Shown: piece after piece, positions 1 through 6,516 of the stretch
Position numbering within the stretch: the first letter of the stretch is position 1
Layout: each line of letters opens with the position of its first letter
Origin: Pseudomonadota bacterium
GTDB taxonomy: Bacteria; Pseudomonadota; Gammaproteobacteria; JAKAQQ01
Direction: 5' to 3'
Length of the DNA stretch: 36,579 bases
Assembly: GCA_021828045.1 (NCBI GenBank)
Contig: JAKATI010000010.1
Span: forward strand, 1 to 36,579
The notes under the pieces: generated by a model
The model's database searches: none
What the model saw: the letters and a program-made list of their open reading frames with translations, nothing else
Told to the model about the DNA's origin: nothing
Translations under genes and position numbers: made by a program

Positions 1-957
1 CAGCCCGGCACCGACCCAGGGCTGGATCCGGTCGACTCTCATATTCAGGCGACCGGAAAGTGAGCGGAGCGTGCTCGGATCCAGTCTTCCTTTCGCAGTT
101 AAAAATCCTGAAAATCCATTACCTTGAAGATTGATCTTGCGAATCGAGATGAATTCTTTGGAAAGGCTCACACCGAGCTTTTCGGCCTCTCCACGGAGGA
201 CCAGGTGACGGGGTTTCGTCACCGTCAGGCGGAAGGAGGTCTTTTGGAGATTGAGCCCATCCTTGGGCTGGTAGAGGACCTCGCTTTTGAGTTCCAGCCG
301 GGCCGAGACGCTCTGGGGGTGGCGGGCCGAAAAACCTGCCTTGAGGAGGAAGGGGAAACGCCGTCCCGGCTCGATGGGTCCTGCCTCGAGTTCGCGGAGA
401 TGGAGGTGGTCGACGGCTCCCGTCTTCTGGTTGATCTCGCTGATCGTGACATGCTGGAGACGGATCCGGCCGAGCGCCGCGAATGGAAGGCCCGGAGTTT
501 GGCTTCGGTGCCCGCGGGTCCTTGGGGCTGGCTTGGACGAGGCCGCCATCCGGAGGAGGGGGGCATAGTTGGTTTTGCCACCCGGGTTCGTCAGGAGCGT
601 GAGCCCGATGTGATTCAAGCGGAGTTCGGTCACCTCGATATGACCGCTGATGAGGGGGAAAAGACCGACCCCGACCGCTGCCTGGCCGACAGAAAGGAGC
701 GGCGGTCCCCGGAACCCCGGCGGGTTATCCAAAGTGGTTCGGCTTAGGGTGAGCCCAAGCGTCGGAAAAACCGAAAGCCGGACCGATCCTTTGATCCGGA
801 GCGTGAGCCCGGTTTCCCGGTGGACGACTTTCGTGATCTCCCGGCGGATGAATCCGGTCGGAACGAGCAGGGGGGCGATGAAAACCACAAGGAGGAGCAG
901 CAACAGTATGCTCCCGGCGATCCAGATTCCGCGGGGGCGCCTCTTTGCAGGGTTCAT
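1..957 (-). CDS. AsmA family protein, N-terminal part (cut by window edge)
   Basis: An open frame runs from ATG at 957 to the first base of the window without a stop, giving the first 319 residues. The N-terminus is a basic stretch followed by one hydrophobic segment (about residues 11-35), so the protein is probably anchored in the inner membrane with its bulk in the periplasm. The following text fits AsmA-family N-terminal domains: TGLTLRIKGSVRLSVFPTLG, then DNPPGF, then a segment ending in FPLISGHIEVTELRL. AsmA-like proteins take part in envelope lipid homeostasis or phospholipid transport between the membranes; that role comes from the family. The gene lies downstream of tRNA-Gly on the same strand. 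The C-terminal part is outside the window, so total length and exact AsmA subtype are unknown. Confidence 0.85.
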   Translation of the reverse strand, partial: MNPAKRRPRGIWIAGSILLLLLLVVFIAPLLVPTGFIRREITKVVHRETGLTLRIKGSVRLSVFPTLGLTLSRTTLDNPPGFRGPPLLSVGQAAVGVGLFPLISGHIEVTELRLNHIGLTLLTNPGGKTNYAPLLRMAASSKPAPRTRGHRSQTPGLPFAALGRIRLQHVTISEINQKTGAVDHLHLRELEAGPIEPGRRFPFLLKAGFSARHPQSVSARLELKSEVLYQPKDGLNLQKTSFRLTVTKPRHLVLRGEAEKLGVSLSKEFISIRKINLQGNGFSGFLTAKGRLDPSTLRSLSGRLNMRVDRIQPWVGAGL

Positions 958-995
958 GGTGAACTCCTTCCGGGGCTCGGCGTGATTTCAGGCGA

Positions 996-1069
996 TGGAG
1001 CGGGTGATGGGAATCGAACCCACGTCACCAGGTTGGGAACCTGGAACTCTACCATTGAGCTACACCCGC
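996..1069 (-). tRNA. tRNA-Gly, anticodon CCC
   Basis: On the minus strand the cloverleaf is complete. The 7-bp acceptor stem GCGGGTG pairs with CACCCGC. The anticodon stem CCAGG/CCTGG closes the loop TTCCCAA, which puts CCC at positions 34-36. The T arm contains GGTTCGATTCC. The discriminator base is T and CCA is encoded in the DNA (998-996). Confidence 0.95.
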
Positions 1070-1149
1070 GGATGCGAGCCGGGTTACAGCTTACGGGCTT
1101 GCAGGCGCTCTGGCAAGCGGGGGGCTCGGCGCGGGGGACGAAACTCCTC

Positions 1150-1155
1150 TATAGT
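1150..1155 (+). promoter_or_regulatory. Candidate -10 element (TATAGT) for the TPR gene
   Basis: TATAGT lies 30 bases upstream of the ATG at 1185 in an otherwise GC-rich gap. No convincing -35 hexamer is seen at 16-18 bp spacing, so this is a moderate call from base composition and position only. Confidence 0.4.
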
Positions 1156-1184
1156 GTGCAGAGGAGAGATGCTTTTTCAACCCG

Positions 1185-2852
1185 ATGACCGAAACCCGTA
1201 GCCGAAAACTGGGGATGGGAATGTCCCTTGCGGCCCTCCTGATGGGTGGTGGAGCCGTTTCCGGAAGGCTCCCGGCGCGGACCCTGGCCCCCGCACCGCC
1301 GCTCGCGGGCATGCCGCACTCCCAGCGCCAGGCGGCCAAGGATCTCCTGCAGGCTGCAGAGCTCCAGTCCGATACCGTACTCGCGGCACGTGCTGCCTGG
1401 CTGGCCTACGAGCGGGCCCATTTCCGCCTGGCTCGCCGGGCCCTCCTCTACTGGCAGACCCTGGATCCCCGGGATCTCCGGATCGACAATCTCCTGGTCC
1501 TGACCGATCTCGAGACGGGTCACTTGGGACAGTCGCTCACCGTCCTGACCGGGCTGGTCCGCCATTCGATGCATCCCCACCAGGCCATCGAAGCCCTCCT
1601 CCAGGTGCTCGCCCGGGCTTCGGAACGGGCCCCCCGCCTCCTTCTGTTCCAGAACTGGGTGCGGGAGGCCCCGACCGACCCGCTCGCCCACTGGTCCCTT
1701 GCCCGCGTGGCGGAAGCCGAGGGTTTGACCGGGTTGGCTGCCCACGAGTACGAGGAGTTGTTTCGCAAGAAACCCGAGGACCCCATGCTGGGACTCGCGC
1801 TGGCCAAATCCTGGATCCTCCTGGGAAGGACCCGGCGCGGGCTGGCCTTGGTCGGGAAGCTCGAAAGGAAAAACCTCCTGGGCACGGTTCCGGCCCGCGT
1901 CAAGACGGCGGATCTCTGGGTGCTGGCCGGGCATCCGAAGAAGGCGATCGGCCTGATCGATCGCCTCCCGGTCACAGCCGCCCCCTTTGTCCCACTCACC
2001 CGGATCTGGATCGAGATCCGTCAAAAACATGATCACCAGGCCGAAAGGATGCTCACCCGGCTGCTTGAGGAGAACACTTCGAATCGCACGGCGGGCTATT
2101 TTCTGGGTTATGTCGAGGCCGATCTCAAGCATTTCCGTCGGGCCCGGGCCTGGTTCCGCTATGCCCGGGTCGGTGCCCATTTCGTCAACTCGACGCGGGA
2201 AATTGCCCGGATCGAGATGGAGGCTCGGCCGCCCCACTTCCAGAAGGCGCTTTTGACCCTCGAGAAAATGTCCGGACTGGTTCCGGTCTGGGGACCCAGG
2301 CTCGTGACCGGTGGCGTCAACCTGTTTGTGCGGGCCGATCAGTCCTCGCGGGCGGTCTCGATCTTGGCCTGGGGACTCAAGCGCTGGCCGAAGAACACCG
2401 ACCTAGAGTACGCCCACGCCCTGCTCGAGATTCACCTGGGCCATTTTGCGAAGGCGATCCGGCTGCTCAAGGCGCTCATCCGGCGCTATCCGTCCGATCC
2501 CCTGTTCCTCAATGCACTGGGATATACCTGGACGATCCGTGGCCGGCATCTGCTGCAGGCAGCGATCCTGATCCACCACGCCCTCCTGCTTGATCCCTCG
2601 GATCCGGCGCTCCTGGACAGCCTGGGCTGGGTCGACTTCAAACTGCACCACTGGCAATCGGCCTATCGTCGCCTGGCCCTCGCGCATACGCTCAGGCCCG
2701 AGGAACCCACGATCGCATTCCATTGGGGCCGGGTCCTCTGGCAATCGGGTCATCCACAGGCGGCACGCCGCGTCTGGCAGGAGGCCCTGGAGCGGGCCCC
2801 CGAGGATGCGCGACTCAAGCGTGCCCTGAACCAGCCTTTGCCGCACCCTTGA
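1185..2852 (+). CDS. Tetratricopeptide repeat protein upstream of lolB
   Basis: A 555-residue protein, with a hydrophobic N-terminus (about residues 10-30) that may be a signal peptide or anchor. The rest is helical repeats with TPR character; the clearest are around residues 405-540, where A..LL..A, LNALGY and LLDSLGWVDFKL motifs occur with roughly 34-residue spacing. In many proteobacteria a TPR lipoprotein or periplasmic protein of about 550-590 residues lies directly before lolB, and this gene sits in that place. The function is probably a protein-interaction scaffold at the envelope; no substrate can be read from the sequence. The ATG at 1185 has a weak ribosome site; an alternative is the ATG at 1215-1221. 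Its stop codon TGA (2850-2852) overlaps a TTG that may have been the original lolB start before an IS element inserted just downstream. Confidence 0.8.
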   Translation: MTETRSRKLGMGMSLAALLMGGGAVSGRLPARTLAPAPPLAGMPHSQRQAAKDLLQAAELQSDTVLAARAAWLAYERAHFRLARRALLYWQTLDPRDLRIDNLLVLTDLETGHLGQSLTVLTGLVRHSMHPHQAIEALLQVLARASERAPRLLLFQNWVREAPTDPLAHWSLARVAEAEGLTGLAAHEYEELFRKKPEDPMLGLALAKSWILLGRTRRGLALVGKLERKNLLGTVPARVKTADLWVLAGHPKKAIGLIDRLPVTAAPFVPLTRIWIEIRQKHDHQAERMLTRLLEENTSNRTAGYFLGYVEADLKHFRRARAWFRYARVGAHFVNSTREIARIEMEARPPHFQKALLTLEKMSGLVPVWGPRLVTGGVNLFVRADQSSRAVSILAWGLKRWPKNTDLEYAHALLEIHLGHFAKAIRLLKALIRRYPSDPLFLNALGYTWTIRGRHLLQAAILIHHALLLDPSDPALLDSLGWVDFKLHHWQSAYRRLALAHTLRPEEPTIAFHWGRVLWQSGHPQAARRVWQEALERAPEDARLKRALNQPLPHP

Positions 2853-2870
2853 CCAAATTTGCCGCGCAAG

Positions 2871-2890
2871 CCCTTGGCTTTAGCCATGGG
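2871..2890 (+). repeat. Left-end subterminal palindrome of the IS element
   Basis: An imperfect hairpin CCC.TGGCT-TT-AGCCA.GGG. It is nearly the same sequence as the palindrome at 4881-4901 at the other end of the element. In IS200/IS605 elements such hairpins are the single-stranded TnpA binding sites. Confidence 0.7.
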
Positions 2891-2910
2891 GTGAGCGGGA
2901 TTCGCTGGCA

Positions 2911-3317
2911 AATTCGGAATACAAAGTCAGGTACAAGTTGAGCCACAACGTGGTATTCTCTTGCAAATACAAGGTGGTATAGTGTCCAAAGTATCGCCGC
3001 GATGTATTGGTAAACGGCGCGGATACTCGGCTCAAGGCTGTTATACAGCAGGTGTGCGATGAGACGCGGAGCGAGATACTGGAAATGGAGGTGATGCCGG
3101 ACCATGTGCATCTGCTGGTCGAGGTGGACCCGCAGTTCGGCGTCCATCATCTGGTGAAACGGATCAAAGGGCGATCCTCGCGCCTGCTGCGTCAGGAATT
3201 TCGCTGGTGTCGCACCGGTTCCCGAGCCTCTGGACCAACAGTTACTTCGTTTCTGCCGTTGGCGGTGCTCCGTTGGAGATCGTCGAACAGTACATTGAGC
3301 AGCAGAAGCATGTCTAA
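2911..3317 (+). pseudogene. tnpA: tnpA remnant, Y1 (HUH) transposase, nonsense and frameshift mutations
   Basis: The frame from about 2911 reads LSHNVVFSCKYKVV, then a TAG stop at 2980-2982, then CPKYRRDVL. In intact relatives the stop position is usually Trp (VVWCPKYRR), so one TGG-to-TAG change explains it. The HUH motif follows in MPDHVHLLVEV, and the conserved VKRIKGRSSRLLRQEF is present. About position 3207 one base has been lost: the family's C-terminal part continues in another frame as FPSLWTNSYFVSAVGGAP and ends in EQYIEQQKHV with a stop at 3315-3317. The catalytic Tyr (in EQYIEQ) is thus cut off from the HUH domain. Because of the frameshift, the tnpA frame now reads straight into tnpB (open from 3007 to 4893), which looks like a fusion but is best explained by decay. 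The element is not expected to move unless TnpA is supplied in trans. Confidence 0.85.
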
Positions 3318-4893
3318 AGCGTCTGGCCCATCCTTCGTCCTGGAACTCCCGCTCGTGGTGAATCCCCACGAGAACCGGGTGTTGTCCGCGCGCTTCGAGG
3401 CGGGACGGCAACTCTATAACGCCGTGCTGGGAGAGGCTTTGCGACGGCTGGACCTCATGAAGCAGTCCAGGATTTGGGCCGCGGCACGCAAGATGCCCAA
3501 AGGCCCGCCGAAGTCCGCCGTACAGAAAGCGCGTGCCGCCGAATTTTCGCGGATTGCAAGGACGGTTGGTTTCACGGACTACGATCTGCAACGCTACGCC
3601 ACCCAATGCAAGAACGCCTGCTGGATGGGTGACCATCTGGACGCGCACGCGACGCAAAAAATCGGCACCCGGGCATTCCGGTCCGCACAACGCTATCAGT
3701 TCCGCACAGGCGGTCGTCCGCGATTCAAGCCCAGGTGGAAGGCGCTGGAATCCATGGAAGGCAAGAGCAATGCTACCGGGTTGCGCTGGCGGGAGGACCA
3801 TCTGGAATGGGGAAAGCTCCATCTCCAGGCATTCTTCGACCACAAGGACAAGTACGGCGTCCAGACCTTCGCTTTGCAATGCCCGGTGAAGTATTGCCGC
3901 CTGCTTCGGCGGACCATTCGCGGAAAAACTGTGTGGCATGTGCAGCTAATTATGGCCGGGGTTCCGAAATGGAAAGACAAAAACCCGATCCGCGCAGGCA
4001 AAACCAGCATCGACATTGGCCCGTCCACGATTGCCGTAGTCTCGGAAACCGATGCCTTTCTGGAGAAATTCTGCGCCAAGGTGCCCGACTTGCAGAAGGC
4101 AATTCGCCGGATGCAGCGGGCCATGGACCGCTCCCGGCGCGCATCCAACCCCGACAACTACAACCGAGACGGGACGATCAGGAAACCGGAGAAAGGCGAG
4201 AGGCTGCAATGGGTGTTCACCCAAGGGTACTTGCGTCTGCGCTCCCGTCTGAAGGAATTACATCGTCGGTTGGCGGCCTATCGCAGAGCAGAACACGGTC
4301 ACCTGGCGAACCGGGTCATCACCACCGGCGATACGGTGATGGCTGAGAAATTGAGTTACGAGGCTTTTCAGCGGATGTTTGGCAGAAGCATCCGCGACCG
4401 GGCTCCTGGGGGATTCATGAATCATCTGCGTCGCAAGGCTGCCAGTGCCGGTGGCGAGGTGGTGGAGTTCCCGACCCGGACCACCCAGCTCTCGCAAAGC
4501 TGTCAGTGCGGAGAGGTGGTGAAAAAGCCGTTGTCGCTACGCTGGCACGATTGCTCGTGTGGCGTACATGCGCAACGGGATTTGTATAGTGCGTATCTTG
4601 GCCTCCATGTTCAGAAAGAGTGTGGGGGCTGGAGACTGGACACCGAATCGGCCCGCGAGGGTTGGTGTGCTGCGGAATCGCTGCTGGAGAAAGCGGTGTC
4701 TGGTACCGTACAAGCTGCGAATGGCAGGCCGTTGCCTGCCAGCTTGGGCATTCGTGCCCGAGACAGAGCGGTTCTTTCTCGAAGGTGTAACGGTGCAGAG
4801 GAAGATCCCGGATGTTGTAGCCATGCTGCCGTAATGGGCATGGCGAGAGCCGGGAAGACCTCTGCATCCACCACTAAAACCCCCCGGCTTTAG
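3310..4893 (+). CDS. tnpB: TnpB, RNA-guided nuclease of an IS200/IS605 element
   Basis: A 527-residue TnpB (OrfB) whose ATG overlaps the end of the decayed tnpA, as in intact elements. TnpB proteins are RNA-guided DNA nucleases related to Cas12, and use a guide RNA made from the element's right end. The three RuvC acidic residues are present: Asp235 in SIDIGP, Glu346 in MAEKLSYE and Asp424 in HAQRDLYSAYL. The zinc-binding segment before the last one has two Cys pairs written CQC and CSC, so the first pair has one residue fewer than the commoner CxxC. Residues 1-200 are the basic N-terminal region. The last about 100 residues lie beyond the RuvC III motif and are coded by DNA that probably also encodes the guide RNA. 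The stop TAG at 4891-4893 lies inside the right-end palindrome, two bases before the GTG used for lolB. Confidence 0.88.
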   Translation: MSKASGPSFVLELPLVVNPHENRVLSARFEAGRQLYNAVLGEALRRLDLMKQSRIWAAARKMPKGPPKSAVQKARAAEFSRIARTVGFTDYDLQRYATQCKNACWMGDHLDAHATQKIGTRAFRSAQRYQFRTGGRPRFKPRWKALESMEGKSNATGLRWREDHLEWGKLHLQAFFDHKDKYGVQTFALQCPVKYCRLLRRTIRGKTVWHVQLIMAGVPKWKDKNPIRAGKTSIDIGPSTIAVVSETDAFLEKFCAKVPDLQKAIRRMQRAMDRSRRASNPDNYNRDGTIRKPEKGERLQWVFTQGYLRLRSRLKELHRRLAAYRRAEHGHLANRVITTGDTVMAEKLSYEAFQRMFGRSIRDRAPGGFMNHLRRKAASAGGEVVEFPTRTTQLSQSCQCGEVVKKPLSLRWHDCSCGVHAQRDLYSAYLGLHVQKECGGWRLDTESAREGWCAAESLLEKAVSGTVQAANGRPLPASLGIRARDRAVLSRRCNGAEEDPGCCSHAAVMGMARAGKTSASTTKTPRL

Positions 4894-4928
4894 CCGTGGG
4901 GAGATTCAGACCGGGTCGTCCCATTCCG
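4760..4928 (+). ncRNA. Predicted TnpB guide RNA (omega-RNA) with guide in lolB
   Basis: Inference from the family: TnpB-bound RNAs cover the 3' end of tnpB and the right end of the element, and finish with a guide of about 16-20 bases copied from the flanking DNA. Here the scaffold would end with the right-end palindrome (4881-4901), and the guide would be the first bases after the element, about 4909-4928, which encode the start of the LolB signal peptide. The 5' limit given is only indicative. No direct evidence of transcription can be seen. Confidence 0.4.
4881..4901 (+). repeat. Right-end subterminal palindrome of the IS element
   Basis: Hairpin CCCCCGGCT-TT-AGCCG.GGGG, matching the left-end palindrome at 2871-2890. 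It contains the tnpB stop codon (4891-4893) and the GTG (4896) from which lolB now appears to start. Confidence 0.7.
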
Positions 4929-5573
4929 GTCCTTCTTGCGACCGGAACCCTTTTCCTGACCGGCTGCACCCTCCCTCCACGAGGTCCGGGTCCGTCTCCC
5001 GCGCACAGCTTTCGCCGGCTGGAGGCGATTCGCGGATTCGAAATCTCGGGCGAGCTCGGCGTGGTCGACCGGCACCGGGGCTTTTCCGGCTCCTTCTACT
5101 GGCGCGATCAGCGGGGACGGAACCTTCTCGTTGTGACAGCACCGCTCGGCAGCGGCGGCTTCCGCCTGTCCGGCCACCCCGGCCACTGGCGGCTCGTGAC
5201 CTCGCGCGGACGGACCCTTTCGGTACGGCACTGCCTGCGTTGCGTGCTCGCGCACTGGTTCGCGGTCCCCGTTCCCATCCAGAGCCTGGGCTATTGGGTG
5301 CGGGGATTGCCGGACCCGGGGATCCCGGCCCGCGAGATCCGGGATTCCCACGGCCGGCTTCGGCACCTGGCCCAGGAGGATTGGCATCTCCTGTTCGAGC
5401 ACTATGGCCAGGTCGCGGGCCTGCCGGTCCCCACCAGTCTCATCCTGAGATACCGCTCGGCGAGAATTCACCTGCTCGTGGATCGCTGGACGGTCTGGAG
5501 GCCGGCCCGGAAAGACGGCCACAGGTCTCAAGACCGGCCTCGTGCGTTTGCACGCAGGGCAGCCGAGCGCTAG
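4896..5573 (+). CDS. lolB: LolB, outer-membrane lipoprotein receptor
   Basis: A 225-residue lipoprotein that accepts lipoproteins from LolA in the periplasm and inserts them in the outer membrane. The N-terminus has a hydrophobic signal and lipobox LTGC, giving mature Cys24. LolB traits include TAPLGSGGFRL (the protruding loop region, compare NPLGS in E. coli), VPIQSLGYWVRGLPDPG and WHLLFEHYGQV. The C-terminus after about residue 205 is an extra basic tail. The usual neighbour, a TPR protein gene, lies upstream but is separated by the IS element. The only in-frame start before the signal peptide is a GTG at 4896 inside the IS right end, with no Shine-Dalgarno; translation may depend on reinitiation after the tnpB stop two bases upstream. 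The ancestral start may have been the TTG at 2849 overlapping the TPR gene stop (inference). Confidence 0.85.
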   Translation: MGRFRPGRPIPVLLATGTLFLTGCTLPPRGPGPSPAHSFRRLEAIRGFEISGELGVVDRHRGFSGSFYWRDQRGRNLLVVTAPLGSGGFRLSGHPGHWRLVTSRGRTLSVRHCLRCVLAHWFAVPVPIQSLGYWVRGLPDPGIPAREIRDSHGRLRHLAQEDWHLLFEHYGQVAGLPVPTSLILRYRSARIHLLVDRWTVWRPARKDGHRSQDRPRAFARRAAER

Positions 5574-5576
5574 ACT
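5548..5576 (+). promoter_or_regulatory. Candidate promoter for the P460-like gene
   Basis: TTGCAC (5548-5553) and TAGACT (5571-5576) are 17 bp apart. The -10 hexamer contains the lolB stop codon TAG (5571-5573). Transcription would begin near 5583, about 24 bases before the ATG at 5607. Confidence 0.5.
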
Positions 5577-5606
5577 CGCAAAAAGGGCCGGGACGAGGGC
5601 TTTTTT

Positions 5607-6212
5607 ATGACCAAACGCGGAACAGTCCTTTTGACCGGTAGCGGTCTCCTTCTTGCGGTTGCCGTGGCCCTGGCGGCGACTCCGCTCCCGACCCGGGCGC
5701 CCTCACCCCAGGCACTCTGGAGGCAAATCCGTTTTCTCGCCCGGACGCATGCCGTCATGCCGGGAAGTCACCCGTTCCAGCCTGGTTCCCGCACGGTCGA
5801 TCTCTTTACCGTAGATCTGGCCAATGGCACCGCGCGGGCGGCGATCCTCCGGGCCGGGGGCATCCGGCGCGTCCTCCGTTATCCCGTGGGGAGCCTCCTC
5901 ATCAAGGAAAACTACGACCCGAACCGGAAACTGGATGGGGTGACCGCCATGCTCAAGCTTGCCGGCTACGATCCCACCGACCGGAACTGGGTCATGGCCG
6001 CCTATCGCCCCCAGGGTCGGGTCGTTGCCTATGGGCGGGTGGCCTCCTGCATTGGCTGTCATGCCCTGGCAAGCCGCTCCGATTTTGTCTTTGCACCTCC
6101 TCCTCGCGTGCTGCTCTCGGTTGCGGTCTGGCGGGCCTTTTTCCCGGAGCAGAAGATTTCCCCCCTCTACCGCAGGCTTCTGGCACTGCACCCCCGTGCG
6201 ATCGTGAGGTAG
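5607..6212 (+). CDS. Cytochrome P460-like exported c-type haem protein
   Basis: A 201-residue protein with a signal peptide (about residues 1-24) and one c-type haem site, CIGCH (Cys148, Cys151, His152). Around the haem site it matches the cytochrome P460 / cytochrome c'-beta family: IKENYDPNRK, then AMLKLAGYDPTDRNWVMAAY, then GRVASCIGCH followed by SDFVF. Family members act in the periplasm; some oxidise hydroxylamine through a Lys-crosslinked P460 haem and others bind NO, and the sequence does not decide which applies. The GAGGG before the ATG is a reasonable ribosome site. The gene has its own candidate promoter at the end of lolB and a strong terminator just after its stop, so it is probably a single-gene unit. 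Its position right after lolB, where ispE is often found in gammaproteobacteria, is unusual. Confidence 0.8.
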   Translation: MTKRGTVLLTGSGLLLAVAVALAATPLPTRAPSPQALWRQIRFLARTHAVMPGSHPFQPGSRTVDLFTVDLANGTARAAILRAGGIRRVLRYPVGSLLIKENYDPNRKLDGVTAMLKLAGYDPTDRNWVMAAYRPQGRVVAYGRVASCIGCHALASRSDFVFAPPPRVLLSVAVWRAFFPEQKISPLYRRLLALHPRAIVR

Positions 6213-6213
6213 C

Positions 6214-6250
6214 GTCAAGCCCCGGGGGGGCTTGACAGCTGTTTTCTTTT
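6214..6250 (+). terminator. Rho-independent terminator after the P460-like gene
   Basis: A perfect 10-bp stem, GTCAAGCCCC (6214-6223) with GGGGCTTGAC (6227-6236), has a 3-base loop and is followed by a T-rich tract (6241-6250). It begins directly after the stop codon at 6212. Confidence 0.9.
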
Positions 6251-6260
6251 CTGATATCCA
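6232..6260 (+). promoter_or_regulatory. Promoter with consensus -35 and extended -10 for the small unit
   Basis: Consensus TTGACA (6232-6237) is followed after 17 bp by TATCCA (6255-6260), preceded by TG at the extended -10 position (6252-6253). The -35 overlaps the right arm of the terminator at 6214-6236. The expected transcription start is near 6267. Confidence 0.6.
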
Positions 6261-6269
6261 ATAGGTCCA

Positions 6270-6392
6270 ATGAACAGCAACTCCAAGTACGGAGGAAGAC
6301 CACGGGGAGGGGAGCGATCCCCGGTCGTGGCTTCGCTGCTTTTCAGAAACGGACTTCGTGATGAACCGGCCAAACCCGAACCCGACCTTTGA
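6270..6392 (+). CDS. Small ORF (40 residues) in a separate transcription unit; may instead be a structured sRNA
   Basis: From ATG 6270 to TGA 6390-6392 a 40-residue frame begins MNSNSKYGGRPRGGERS and ends KPEPDL. It starts about 3 bases after the predicted transcription start, so a translated message would be nearly leaderless, and it stops just before a terminator. I do not recognise the peptide; it is basic at its N-terminus and acidic at its end, with a short hydrophobic centre (VVASLLF). The same stretch also folds strongly: CTCC/GGAG closes a hairpin at about 6281-6294; GAAG.CCACG pairs with CGTGGCTTC around 6295-6334, with an inner GGGGA/TCCCC stem; AGCA (6275-6278) can pair with TGCT (6337-6340) to close both in a three-way junction. 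Several GGA triplets are present. The unit may therefore be a sRNA, a small-protein gene or both. Confidence 0.45.
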   Translation: MNSNSKYGGRPRGGERSPVVASLLFRNGLRDEPAKPEPDL

Positions 6393-6396
6393 CTGA

Positions 6397-6426
6397 GCCG
6401 TCTCCATCCGGAGAGGGCGGGTTTTT
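6397..6426 (+). terminator. Terminator of the small unit
   Basis: GCC-TCTCC pairs with GGAGA-GGC (6397-6418, one internal mismatch) around the loop ATCC, followed by TTTTT (6422-6426). It lies 5 bases after the small ORF's stop and 90 bases before the S53 peptidase gene. Confidence 0.7.
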
Positions 6427-6516
6427 GTCCTTTCATCACGGGGCTTGGAAACTCGGCCTGACGTCGGTCATGAAAAAAACCGGAGCGGGCCGTTCAACTT
6501 AGCTTAGGAGTCATCC

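Larger units (their letters stand above)
2868..4908 (+). mobile_element. IS200/IS605-type insertion sequence (tnpA remnant + tnpB)
   Basis: The element carries a decayed Y1/HUH transposase remnant and an intact tnpB in the same direction. It is bounded by two similar imperfect palindromes, at 2871-2890 and 4881-4901, both built on the core GGCTTTAGCC, as expected for the subterminal hairpins that TnpA recognises. There are no terminal inverted repeats and no clear target duplication, which fits this family. The exact ends are inferred: joining 2867 to 4909 restores a plausible lipoprotein signal peptide for lolB in frame (MTKFAARPGRPIPVLL), which is why these limits were chosen. An error of a few bases either side is possible. 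Confidence 0.75.

Noticed and set aside
124-985. Long plus-strand frames at the left edge
   Set aside because: The minus strand holds a complete AsmA-type reading frame through the same DNA; the plus frames have no family-like sequence and arise from high GC content.
650-1201. Plus-strand frames crossing the tRNA
   Set aside because: They run through a well-formed tRNA-Gly gene and lack ribosome sites.
1149-2237. Minus-strand frame of 362 codons opposite the TPR gene
   Set aside because: Antisense shadow; the sequence is Gly/Pro/Arg-rich without domain character, while the plus strand reads as TPR repeats.
3007-4893. A true HUH-TnpB fusion protein
   Set aside because: The junction segment between the HUH part and TnpB is tnpA DNA read in the wrong frame; the right frame gives the family's C-terminus, so the fusion is caused by a frameshift.
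6261-6426. Known riboswitch or housekeeping RNA (6S, SRP, RNase P, c-di-GMP, SAM)
   Set aside because: I looked for the signature core sequences of these classes and found none; left as an unknown structured unit.
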